From contig CM044488.1 in NCBI GenBank assembly GCA_024364805.1, positions 33,522,101 through 33,546,478 of the forward strand: 24,378 bases of DNA, written 5' to 3'. Of the stretch, positions 1-9,689 are shown piece after piece (the first letter of the stretch is position 1; each line of letters opens with the position of its first letter). The DNA comes from Euprymna scolopes. Its lineage: Eukaryota > Mollusca > Cephalopoda > Sepiida > Sepiolidae. The notes under the pieces are model-generated. The model was not told the DNA's origin, did not search any database, and saw nothing but the letters and a program-made list of their open reading frames with translations. The translations under genes and the position numbers were made by a program.

Positions 1-38
1 TATATATATATATATATATATATATATCTATATATATT
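1..38. repeat. (TA)n microsatellite at the left edge
   Basis: Nearly pure alternating TA, interrupted once by a C near position 28. It continues past the window edge, so its true length is unknown. Confidence 0.95.
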
Positions 39-92
39 CCTTGTTAGATGTATATCCATATCTTCATTAACTTTTGAAATGAAAATTGATGT

Positions 93-150
93 TATTCTCA
101 CAATGTTTTGGCCAATGTAACTTTCGACCTTCAGGCTTGTCTTTTTAAAG
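93..150. repeat. Left copy of a ~55-60 bp repeat flanking the Penelope relic
   Basis: The stretch from ATTCTCACAATGTTTT onward resembles 1571-1627. The first 28 bases agree at about 23 positions and a TTCAG-plus-TTGTC block follows in both. PLEs are known for pseudo-LTRs in direct orientation at their ends, so this may be the remains of one. Outside this stretch similarity fades. Confidence 0.45.
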
Positions 151-584
151 TTCTCAGTGACAGTCTTCTAGCAGTTGAAGGTTCAATTATCGGTGATACT
201 AAGAATACAATTACGTATTACTTCTATCCGGTCAAACTACCCCTGTGGATTAAATAAAAGGTTCTATTCAAAATTCCATAGCGCTTCCTGAGTTTAAAAT
301 AAATATTCTTGTGAGGCCAAAGATCACATTGGGTGAAGCGTTATGCGAATAACATCCAAGATGAGAACAGTAATCCAATTTATCAATCCTAATTAAAAAA
401 AAATTCTGAAATACATCAAATCAGTATGAACTCAATACAAAAATGGAAATAAATTGAAAAATAATATAAAAAAAAAATGAACAACCACATCATATTTCTA
501 TGCCATGATCTAAAAGCTTGTTTGATCATGCTTAACTAGTTAGTTCCAGGAAAAAACAAAGGAATGCAAAAAGAGTAGGTCACG

Positions 585-1180
585 AATTCATCCAAGATAG
601 AATCCACAACAACCGCTGCAAGAAACATCAATTACAGGCCAAAATCTCAAACACACTTGCTCCATTCCTGAGTGGTGAAAGAACCTGCATTCAATATGTC
701 ATCCAATAAGCAAGAATTTTAGGAGATCAAATCTTGCCAAAGAAATTAGAAAAACTGAAAGCTAAGGATATAAAACTTCAAATCCATCATTCACCATTGT
801 AAACAAAAATAAAAAAAAAACTTTGACAACTGCAGAGGAATTAGTGCTTACCAAAGATCTAAACTTCACCTCAACTATCAAACGGATTCCATTACTTGAC
901 ATGATAGCTTCAAATGAAGAGATAACATTAAATAAAACCTAGGCTCGAAGAGGTGAACTAACATGGATAAGACAAGCACAAGAGAAATCAAAGCCTCCAA
1001 AACCTAAATATATTAAAGCAAAAATTATAAACCATAAAGTCGTCTAAAGGTGATGATGATATAATACTACCAGAAGACAAAGGTAATGTTACAATGGATA
1101 GAGTGAAATATTCAAAGAAATTGGCACATTTGATAGGCTTCTGTAAAATAAAAAGGTATTTGAACCTGAACACAGAAAGC
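585..1180 (+). mobile_element. Penelope-like retroelement relic, N-terminal part of the ORF
   Basis: Penelope-like elements (PLEs) encode a reverse transcriptase joined to a GIY-YIG endonuclease. The region ahead of the RT core has recognisable family signatures, and two are visible on the plus strand. From about 829 the translation reads LTKDLNFTSTIKRIPLLDMI, matching the family pattern of a 'L..GLNF..TP..IP..D.I' block. From about 1043 it reads DDDIILPEDKGNVTMDRV, matching the very conserved 'IILPADKGNATVVMD' block that precedes the RT fingers. Upstream, at about 585-660, a basic His/Arg/Gln-rich stretch fits the N-terminal head. The blocks lie in different frames with stops between, so the copy is dead. 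No RT catalytic motif or GIY-YIG domain follows, so the element is cut short or internally deleted. Family assignment rests on recognised motifs, not a search. Confidence 0.7.
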
Positions 1181-2200
1181 CGCCACAGACCATGATTAAT
1201 AGCAAGGATTTAATACAAAAGATAAAGGTTTTATTATTTATGGTTGGCATTTGAAAAAAATAAATCACTCATAAATGCAAATGTTTCACTTGCAACATAA
1301 AAGCTCTGAAAGGAAGTGTGATTTTTCTTGAGCATTATTAGCCTAATCTACTGAGACTGAAACCAGTTGTGACAATGGCATATCCTAGACTTTTTCACTC
1401 AGTTATATTCAGTTTCCTTTTTCATTCTTTCTGCAGTTGGTCTCAACATTTAGTTAAAAATATTTTCCTATTTAATGCATTTAACATCACTTGCCAGCAT
1501 TAAGCTTAGAAATGAAACTTTCTGTTTTTTGGTTGATTTGGATTATTCAGACCACTGTTCTCATCTTGGGACATTCTCACAATGTTTCAGCTGATGTAAC
1601 CCCCAATTTTTTTTTCAGATTAGTCTTGTCAAACGCATGAAATAAAAATGGAACACTTTATTGTTTCTTTTATATTTCAATTAAAGGACTCTCACATGCA
1701 TGAAACAAACAAACAAAAAAAATCAATGTTTTGGCATTAAATATTGATAACAAAACCACAAGTAGTATCAAACCTTTTAATAAAAAAGAACTGAAAAGAA
1801 AATGTAACAATAAATCAAATTTTATAATTTTATTCAGTCTATAAAAAAGATTTAAAAAAAATTTTTTTTTCACATTCATAACTATTTTTATTTCAGATAT
1901 ATTTCATAAGAAAATCAGGAGGGAGAATACCAGATCAATTTGCTGAATCAATTCAATTTTATGAATGGATTCAAACAACTTAGTCTGTCAATAGCATGAG
2001 TATAGAGATGGTAATAAATAAAAATAATTGGCACCATTATGGAATCCAACTTAAGGCACTCCTCTGATCTTACAAGGAACGAACTGGCACCTATACAGTT
2101 AGCTAGAACAATAAAGAGTATTAATCCAGCTCCCATCTAAGGAGAGTGCTGTAAGGACGAAACTGGAGTCATTGTGTGGTTTCAATATTGATGCCAATCA
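1181..2200. other. AT-rich stretch, no gene seen
   Basis: Apart from the repeat at 1571-1627 this kilobase holds only AT-rich sequence with short A and T runs. Open frames on either strand are short, low-complexity and lack splice or coding signals. Confidence 0.6.
1571..1627. repeat. Right copy of the repeat flanking the Penelope relic
   Basis: Direct-orientation partner of 93-150, beginning ATTCTCACAATGTTTC. Together they bracket about 1.4 kb holding the PLE ORF remnant, a spacing far too short for a complete element. This suggests an internal deletion between pseudo-LTRs. Confidence 0.45.
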
Positions 2201-2202
2201 CT

Positions 2203-2226
2203 TTATATATATATATATTATATATA
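2203..2226. repeat. Short (TA)n tract
   Basis: Alternating TA with one phase break. It lies about 50 bp before a 20-bp block (2278-2297) that recurs exactly at 12670-12689, where a (TA)n tract also sits just upstream. Confidence 0.85.
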
Positions 2227-2317
2227 CATAGTGTATACACATACAATATTATTAAAGCGATAATATATTGTGTACAGATTTTCAGTATTTACTTCAACAT
2301 ATGTTAATAGAGCTTCG

Positions 2318-2462
2318 TAGTAAAGTATGAAAATATATTTATGTCAATTAAGTGGCAAAGAGACATTTCATCGCATTAAGAAATTGTCATATGCCCGAGA
2401 GGATGAAATACAAACGCCTCTGTGTAGCTTAAATGTCATAAATACTTTTTCATACTTTACTA
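2318..2462. mobile_element. MITE family A, copy 1 (long terminal inverted repeats)
   Basis: The arms at 2320-2352 and 2428-2460 are inverted repeats, starting GTAAAGTATGAAAA on each strand and matching at 29 of 33 positions. A TA dinucleotide flanks both ends (2318-2319 and 2461-2462), as expected for a Tc1/mariner-type target duplication. The interior is also partly self-complementary, so a transcript would fold into a hairpin of about 140 nt. There is no coding capacity. A related copy lies at 12715-12829, and both share an exact 20-bp block just outside the left arm (2278-2297 and 12670-12689), so the repeat unit may extend further left than the arms. Confidence 0.75.
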
Positions 2463-2665
2463 TAACATACATTATACTTCTTTACAAGCATACCACCATA
2501 AAAAAAAAAACAGTCCAATTTTTGATACAGTTACTATAATAGTCAGAATTTCTTTGAATCTCATTTTACTTTGATGCTTTTTGTTGTTTTTTTTAATTAT
2601 ATTTTGTTACAAATTTCGGCTATGTTGCTTGTATCTGTCAACGGTATCACAAAAAGTCACTTCAA

Positions 2666-2936
2666 TAGAACCCCACGATACGGCATTAATCCGTTCCGGG
2701 GTTGGTATTGTAAGATGAAATCACCGTATGGCGGGGCATAAGCAAAATTTTATACAGTATATATTAAAAATTCATAACAAAATACAGTACAGTATATAAT
2801 ACACATGTATATAATTAAATAACATTACAAATAACACCATAAGGCGGGGCAAATACTGTAACCAGGGGTCGGAAAAACATTGTATTCCACACCTTAACCT
2901 GCAAAAAAACACCAAAAAAACTATCTCGGGGTTCTA
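2666..2936. mobile_element. Pogo/Tigger-like MITE with TA target duplication
   Basis: About 267 bp bounded by inverted termini: GAACCCC at 2668-2674, and GGGGTTC at 2928-2934, its reverse complement. Similarity continues inward (ACGATA against GAGATA). TA flanks both ends. The subterminal block ATTAATCCGTTCCGG resembles termini of vertebrate Tigger (pogo superfamily) elements, and a 'GTATGGCGGGGCA' / 'ATAAGGCGGGGCA' motif occurs twice inside. The interior is AT-rich with no transposase. Superfamily is inferred from the TA duplication and terminus style. Confidence 0.6.
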
Positions 2937-3538
2937 CCATATTTTCATGTCTTGATAATTTGCGAATCTGAATTTCAGACTTGTTTAATTTGGAAAAAAA
3001 AAACTAATGTTGGAAATGAGACAAATGAGAAAGATTTACATAATTGATTTAGTTATTTGTGTTTTAGTAATTTGCAAAAGTTTGAAAATAAAATTGAACA
3101 ATTAAATTTTAACAAAATCTGCAAAGCACATGGACATTAAAGTAGTGACCGTTTTTTTTAGGCTACTGTAGTTTGATATATTACAGGCTGCAGCCATATT
3201 GCTTATCATGTAAGAAGTAAAATTTAAAGTTACAATTAAAATTTAAAAAAATAATTGTTGATTATCAAAAGATTCTAAGAGATTATGACTATTAAAATAT
3301 AAATGTCAAACATCAAACTATATAAAAAACTTTTTTAAAAAAGATTTTGTTTATTTAAGGCTGAGCTTCTCATGAGATGATACATTGCAACAAATGCAAG
3401 TATGGCAGGAGGGCTGAATTTATCCATGACATAGTAATATAAGAATTATCGGTTTCCTATTCATTCTTTCACAGAAAAAAAAAACAAAAAAAACTTACAT
3501 ATAAAAACATGACAGGCTTTGGTGTTTAAAAGTAATAG
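2937..3538. other. AT-rich stretch, no gene seen
   Basis: A- and T-runs and short stops in all frames. I see no splice-bounded ORF, RNA gene or clear repeat. Confidence 0.6.
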
Positions 3539-3931
3539 GCCTACCATTCTTTCCTACACATTGAAACAGATCAGGGTCAAAACAATTGTAAGACTCGTCT
3601 AGCTGAAAACACTATCAATAATTCCCCCCACTCTTTGTCTGTGCCTAAACCTAAACGTAGATTCCATGAACAAAGCTTCTTTCTTAGAACTGCACACCTG
3701 TGGAATTGTCTTCCGTTTTCCTGCTTTCCGGCTGAGTACAATATGGTTGTCTTCAAGTCCAACGTAAATAAGTTCTTGATGAGCCGTTCCATATAAGTTA
3801 ACAAATTTACCGAATTTTCATTACTAATGATTACTATATTTTCCAATTTCTACTGTACACTCTTTAACCCTTATCCTTGAGTGGCCTCTTGGCCTTGATA
3901 ATGTGGTGATGCCTGTGTAAAAAAAAAAAAA
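3539..3931 (+). mobile_element. 5'-truncated LINE: end of the RT ORF, 3' UTR and poly(A)
   Basis: An open frame runs from about 3539 to a TAA at 3794-3796. Its end reads ...RRFHEQSFFLRTAHLWNCLP and then FPAEYNMVVFKSNVNKFL. The arrangement 'SFF.RT..LWN.LP....FP..Y....FK..VN..L' is the usual C-terminus of ORF2 in several non-LTR retrotransposon clades (Jockey/CR1/RTE-X type). About 120 bp of 3' UTR follow, with CTTGAGTGGCCTCTTGGCC, ending in a 13-bp A run at 3919-3931. RT core and endonuclease are absent, as expected from incomplete reverse transcription. I could not place the 5' junction or a target-site duplication. The clade is not resolved. Confidence 0.75.
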
Positions 3932-5142
3932 GCCATTATTATTTCATGGCATCAATATAACTGATTGGTTTTGAGCTCTCAAAATTAAATTCAACCCTCC
4001 CGCTGCCTCATGCCACATCAAATGGACATAATAAAAGTGTCATGTGGTTCACTGAAAATTTCATAAAATAGTTGTTATATTCCCTTTCTAAAAATATTTA
4101 TATTGCACAAGTATGTGGAATGTTGAAAGCAGGTGAAAGGAAGAGTGGATGATAATTGTTAACTAAAAGAAAAAAATATTTGTTTTTTGATAGAAATATA
4201 GTAAAAACAAGGTTAAACGTTTTCACTTTTATTTCTTGAAGGATTATTTAAAAGTTTTGAAAAAGATTAAATAATAATTCAAGAGAGAGGAAAGGAAAAG
4301 GAAAAAGGGAGAGGTAGAAGAGAGAGAGAGAGAAAAATCTAAAAGGAAGAAAATCAAAAACAAAGAAAATAACAGTTTTTTTAAGCATATTATATTCCAC
4401 TTAATAAAGTGAAATTTAATACAAATAAAAAAAACAAAAAACATGCAAACAAAAGATTAAAAAATCAAATAAAAATGTTATTTTTTCATTCCATTCAATC
4501 TGGAATGAATAAGTGAAATATTCAGTAAGACCGACAATAATAACACATCATAAATATCACTTCGCAGTCTTCTCACAAACCTCACAAATAAATTTTTTAA
4601 ATGTTATTTCATTTCTTTCTAAAAAATATATTGCAAGAAATTTTGATTTTTATTGGTTGGTCAACCTGTAAAACACTTCAAAACGCGGCTGAAATGAAAT
4701 GGTTTGAAAAAATTCAGCAATAATTATGTTTTATTATTGTAATTATTATTCATGTTAAGACTAATGTCCCATTTTTATTTTATTTTTTTTATATCACAAC
4801 AATTCGGCTGCTGCCCCCTTGGTCCATTTTTTAAAGTTTCCATCGAAATTGCCACTTACTGGGAACCAATTAAAATCTACAGAGGCAGACCGTTTTTGTT
4901 TCACTGTTCATTTTTGCCTGATAATGTTGTGATCTCAATACAGACATACGAAAGTCAGCAAAAAAAAAAAATGACTCCCAGAAAAATTGCTGACTCCGAC
5001 TCCTCACCTGTCTTTTTCATGGTTTTGTGTTGTGAAAAAAAAAATAGTAGGAACAATAGTCCATTTATTAATAATCTTTTGTTTAAAACACATTTTTAAA
5101 TGAGTAAAAAAAGGAGTGAAAAAACACCTTGAAAATAATCCT
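3932..5142. other. AT-rich stretch downstream of the minus-strand exon
   Basis: Mostly AT-rich sequence with a GA-rich patch at about 4280-4340. If the minus-strand exon at 5160-5688 belongs to a live gene, this is its intron or 3' flank. One minus-strand AG at about 4918 would join in phase to a short terminal exon (four codons and a TGA at 4901-4903), with AATAAA-type signals beyond. Its polypyrimidine tract is weak, so I do not call it. Confidence 0.4.
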
Positions 5143-5159
5143 TCAAAAATTCCTCTCAC

Positions 5160-5688
5160 CTAAACCTAGTGGGAGGAGATAATTCCTGCGTAATTCTGAT
5201 GTTGGAAGTTTATTGTACGTCACTGTGTCCTTCTGGTTAAAATGGAAGTGGCTCTTATGAAAGTAGGCCGTAGTCGTCAGCACCTCAGCCTCGTGCTCTT
5301 TAAATGCAGCAACAAAATTTGTCGAAAACTCCTCATGTCTAATAGCCAGTTTTTTGCTGACCCATTCGCGCTTGACATCAGACACAAGGAGCGTGTGATG
5401 CGAAGTCCTTGTCTTCTTCATCATCTGCTTAGCCGTGTCGAGGATCTTGCTGAACTTTTCAGCACCTCTCTCAGGAGTCAGTAAGGTAACATTGAAGCCA
5501 GTACCTTTATTGCGTATCATTAAGAGGTAAATGTTGAAGAGGCGTTCTGCATCAATGCGGGGTGTTACGATATAAACAGTTGCACCAACGCCAAACCAGT
5601 CGTCCAGAAGACACTTCCAGAGAAGCAGAATAAAATCATGACCCATGATTCCGCCACCGTCAGGAATCATATCTATGAATTCTTGAAC
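5160..5688 (-). CDS. Internal exon of an uncharacterised host protein, possibly PLD-like fold
   Basis: This is the only convincing host coding sequence in the window. Read on the minus strand, the frame is open for 529 bases (176 codons plus one base). The 5' side has a textbook acceptor, CTTTTTTCAG ending at 5689, and the 3' side a strong donor, TTAG/GTGAGA, with GT at 5159-5158. The exon therefore enters in phase 0 and leaves in phase 1. An in-frame ATG upstream lies in the acceptor tract, so it is not a likely start. The protein begins VQEFIDMIPDGGGIMGHDF and has an acidic/aromatic segment LLWKCLLDDWFGVGATVY, then VTPRIDAERLFNIYLL, EAEVLTTTAYFHKSHFHF and KDTVTYNKLP. The strand-then-TPRID pattern and the AYFHKSHF segment near the end recall the core of PLD-like phosphodiesterase domains. 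No clear HxK(x)4D motif is present, so a catalytic role is doubtful. I recall similar uncharacterised proteins in marine invertebrates. The reality of the exon is fairly secure; the fold assignment is inference. Confidence 0.7.
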
Positions 5689-5709
5689 CTGAAAAAAGGA
5701 TTTCAATAA

Positions 5710-6283
5710 TTAGACAGGTGAAAAGTATATTAAGATAAAAGTTAAACGTAAGCAAGAATATTCAATTTGCACGATTAATGATGAAATGACAATTTCAAAC
5801 CTACGTGAGAGACTGATGGAGCCTCTTTAAAAGATACATGGATGCATTTACAAATGGTGTATTTGTACAGGTAAAAAATAAGTAGGTACAAAATATTAGA
5901 CCAGGGTAGGTAAAAATATATAATTAAACTGTATTTAAGCATATTATAATTAGATTGGACAATGAGTAAAAAATGTAATTACACTGATGCATAGGTAAGT
6001 AATTAACCAGCTAAAACTATTATTAAATGTGTACACAAGTAAAAAATGGCACTAAATAAAAATAGGAAATAATTACTGGAAAAAATTTAGTTTAACCAAT
6101 GTAAAGCACTTAAACCATTTCATATAATTGTGTCTAACCAAAAACGATTTCTGTGGTTTTTATGCTTAACATCAGAATTGAAATCATCAAAATTATGGTG
6201 GATATATATTTTTGGTTCTTATTTAGAATTCAATTTAAAAAATATATACAGAAAAAAATTTATATGATGCTCATACTCGTCAC
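5710..6283. other. AT-rich stretch, probably intron of the minus-strand gene
   Basis: If the exon at 5160-5688 is transcribed, this lies upstream on the minus strand and must be intron for at least some distance. No further exon with matching phase was recognised. Confidence 0.45.
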
Positions 6284-6560
6284 AGAATGAAAATGTCATG
6301 TTCCAAAAATCATGCAAATTGATTAAGTAATTTCTTTTTAATATATAAAATAATTTTTAACGATTTTTAGCAATTTTAAAAGTAAAGTTGATTTTGATCT
6401 CGATTGTTCAAATTGTGTTATCTTACACTTATTTATAAACAATGGCAGATCAAAAAATAGTGCCTTGCTCTGTAATAAATTTTGATTTTCTTAGTTTAAA
6501 AAAAAAAAAAAAATTACTTGATCAATTTACATAATTTTTGGAATATGACATCTTTATTCC
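6284..6560. mobile_element. Fold-back (inverted-repeat) element, ~277 bp
   Basis: The first 50 bases (6284-6333) and the last 50 (6511-6560) are inverted repeats matching at 43 of 50 positions. Shared blocks include ATGTCAT, TTCCAAAAAT and AAGTAATTT. All seven mismatches are transitions. The middle, about 177 bp, is AT-rich, non-coding and ends in a run of A. This is the architecture of a non-autonomous DNA transposon. I found no convincing target-site duplication, so the superfamily is open. A transcript could form a 50-bp stem. Confidence 0.7.
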
Positions 6561-7428
6561 ATGGCAGGTATATACAGCATAAGGATTTATATGTATTTTT
6601 GTTTTTTAAAGTCAGATTCTAAACAAGAGCCATTTTTTAAATGTTTCTCCTTATTCTAGAAATCAAACATTTCTTGAAGCAAATCAAATAACCAATTAAA
6701 ATTTGTTTTCTAATAGAGTAATATAATAATTTTAAAAGTGTAATTTAGCACAAGAGAAGTAAAATATCTCGGTATTGATTGGCTACCATTTATCTTTGTA
6801 CACGTCATATGTGTGCACATAAAAATATGTAGCATTACATTTTACATTAAAAATTATATATTTTACCAGGTGACTACACATTTGCTAAGCTTCCAAATGT
6901 TATTTAAAATCAAACCCCGGATAGAATAGAATTAGGGTAGACAGAGTTTAAGTAATTAGTTGGGTTTAGTTGTTTTATGGCATTGCAACTCTTTTCAGGT
7001 TATTAAATACTGAATCCAGTTATTTTAGTAAAAACTTATACTTCATGTTTTAATATTTTCGAATTTATAATATTATAATATAAATATTTAATAGATTCTA
7101 TTTTATATATGAATGATTTGTAGATTATTTTGTTTTATCATTTCATAGTCTATAATTGACAAATACATACAGAGAATGGGTTGAGTATTTCGAAAACTCA
7201 ATTTGAATATTTCAAACGGTTCTCTTTTCTCTCATATATATATATATTTCATAATTTTCTTGGGGGTACAAAACTTTGTCAATTGACTCGTTTTGATTTT
7301 TTTTTTCTCTATTTCCCTACTTTTATTTTTTTAGTCGTTATCCATTTTCCTTTTCTCCTCGGTCTTTTTTTTTTTTTTTTTAACATAAAATGAATTCTGA
7401 AGGAATACGTCTTCCCTTCATGATTGCC

Positions 7429-7431
<3 letters not shown>
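6561..7431. other. AT-rich stretch, no gene seen
   Basis: Low-complexity AT sequence with a short TA run near 7236-7248 and T-runs at about 7300-7380, including one of about 20. Open frames here come from the T-runs and read as Phe/Leu/Ile strings. Confidence 0.6.

Positions 7432-7489
<58 letters not shown>
7432..7489. repeat. (TA)n microsatellite, 58 bp
   Basis: Uninterrupted TA repeat of 29 units, the longest in the window. It is likely length-polymorphic and able to extrude as a cruciform. Confidence 0.97.
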
Positions 7490-7491
<2 letters not shown>

Positions 7492-8536
7492 ATTTTAAAG
7501 TTATGAGGGTTTTTTGAAGCATGGAAATGTTTTTTTGTATTTAATATTTTATTTTTTCTATTTCAAGTGGTCCTCCGCTCTTGTTCATAAAAAGTATCAC
7601 AATGAAAATGGAAGACTTTGAAAAAAACCTGAAAATTTGTATTTTGGACAGCGTTCATTTCTGCCAACAAAGATTTGTATGGATTGAGCAGGAGACACAG
7701 GCTTCCACATATTAGCAAATTTTCTTGGGCCTACTTGTCCTTTGCCTTCAAGCACATGTTCATGCTAAAATGGTTTACATGTGCTATATTATTTCAAGTT
7801 GCATAAAATGGAGGAGGAACGACTATCCTTTAGTATCAGTTCATCTGTTATTCGACTATAATTGATTTAGAGGGTCAGGTAAAACCTTGTTGTCAGCCCA
7901 TTTTCTAGCTCTGAACCCATCAAGTGCTCTTCCATTATGTTGCAGTATATCTATGTCAGTTTGTGCTCTTGTGTAGATTGCATTGTCAGATTGTTTATTT
8001 CTGGCTTATTTCTTACAGTTCAAATATTTAGAATCCTAATCACCTTTTTAGACTATGAGACAAAGCCGAATCTATGGTATCAAATCCAACATTCTCGATT
8101 ACCACCACGTAAATTATGAAACAAAACTAAATTTAGAATTTGGCATTCTCAACCACCAACATGGACATTAACTGTACTGTTTGTAATAAATAAGGTTATG
8201 TTTACATACTCATTAGCTTCAAATAAATTTTATTCTTTGCTAAATTCACAATTAAAAATATATTATTATTAAATTTGGCAGAATTTTATATCTTAGTCTT
8301 TTTTTAAATTCCACATGCATTATTGCTTACTTTGGAAAAAAATAAATTATTGGAATCTGAAACAAACATTGAAAATCGTAACATTACATGAAGTTCAATG
8401 TTAAAAGGAGGTTTATAATGTTTGTCTATACATTCCACAAAACTATTTGAGAAGTTCTTTTGTTCTCCTTCACAAAAATACAAGCATACCCCCACCCATT
8501 TCTTTATATTTTAAATCTGTCACCTGGCGTCCAAAA
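7490..8536. other. Unassigned stretch of mixed composition
   Basis: About 7560-7940 is less AT-rich than its surroundings and might be an old repeat, but I recognised no family. No frame carries a credible exon and no RNA gene was seen. Confidence 0.4.
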
Positions 8537-8586
8537 GAAGTTTAAATGTGATACAGTCTTTGATGAATGTATCACATTTAGATTTC
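8537..8586. other. Perfect short hairpin (19-bp stem, 12-nt loop)
   Basis: TAAATGTGATACA at 8543-8555 is exactly complementary to TGTATCACATTTA at 8568-8580. As RNA the stem extends outward six more pairs, with two G-U wobbles, to 8537/8586. The stem is short for a typical animal pre-miRNA but unusually perfect. It could be a small RNA precursor, a protein-binding palindrome or a transposon scar. Confidence 0.6.
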
Positions 8587-8708
8587 AAACACTTATTACC
8601 CCTTTTACCACCCTGTCCCATGAAATTGGGACATTATTGTTAGCTTGCTTGACCTTAAATATCCCTGGACAATCACTACTCATTTTACAAACCCATCCTT
8701 CAGTAGAC

Positions 8709-8712
<4 letters not shown>

Positions 8713-8757
<45 letters not shown>

Positions 8758-8773
8758 AAGAGAGAGAGAAAGC

Positions 8774-8807
<34 letters not shown>

Positions 8808-8815
8808 CAGAGAGA
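8713..8815. repeat. (GA)n / (CAGA)n compound microsatellite
   Basis: About 75 bp of imperfect GA repeat passing into five to six CAGA units and back into GA. Frames across it read as alternating Arg-Glu and are not genes. Confidence 0.95.
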
Positions 8816-9689
8816 CTTCTGAAAATTTCACCTTTTTTCCTTTTCTCTTACTACAATAAATTTCTTATGTGCCTATACATTTGTCTTCAAAGTTAACATC
8901 AGATTTATCAAGTCCATTATTATTTACAGTGAAAATGGATGAATTTTAGCATTATTCTTAAACAATTTATTTTGACAAAATAAAAAAAAATGTTAGTTAT
9001 AGCAAGTTGATTGGTACATGTGAAGCAATGAATTAAAAACTATCCTAAATTGAAAAATCAATTATGGATTGTTGATTTTTGTTGTTTATAACATGACAAT
9101 ATGAAATCATAAGGGAAATGCACCCACTCTTTACTTAAAAATATTATCTCCAAAATCATGAGTTTAGATTTATTTCCATTTTATGTACATCTGACAAACA
9201 CAAAACCCACACTATTATTATGACCCTTTTCTTTGATCCAAATTAAATATACTTATATCAAAATACACTAAGAAATGTAGTTTTAGAATAGTGTTTGGAA
9301 GAGGGGTTGTCTGTATCCTAAAACAAATGAGTCTGTGAACAAACAATTACAACTTTATATATTAACATTTTTAATAGATCAATGCTAATTACAAGCATTT
9401 AATGTGAATCAACCATTTTCCAAAGTTTATACTTGCAGTCATGTCGACATATTTTCAGTTTTCACACAAGTGGGAGATTTTTGATTGCTTGGAAGTATTT
9501 TGTGGTTTTAACCCAGACATGCTTTAAAATAACGAGGTTTCAATATTATGAATCCATTGATGTTTTTAAAAAATGTTTGAATCAGATTTACTAACGGTTC
9601 AAATGACCTGTAAATGTTCTCGCTCTTTTCTGAACACTAGCTCAGTCTAATCAGCAGTTACAACAGGGATATAAACATAAAAATATCGA
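8816..9689. other. AT-rich stretch, no gene seen
   Basis: Ordinary AT-rich sequence, with short frames only and no recognised repeat. Confidence 0.6.

Noticed and set aside
93-150. Hammerhead ribozyme in the Penelope pseudo-LTR-like repeat
   Set aside because: Some PLE repeats carry one, but I could not find the full conserved core with a proper stem II on either strand.
4901-4917. Terminal exon of the minus-strand gene
   Set aside because: The phase fits and a stop follows after four codons, but the acceptor tract is weak and such a short exon arises easily by chance.
4752-5099. Plus-strand open frame of 115 codons
   Set aside because: Its composition follows the local T- and A-runs, no domain or splice signals fit, and it lies beside the real exon on the other strand.
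8460-8896. Arg-Glu repeat frames
   Set aside because: They are direct translations of the GA microsatellite.
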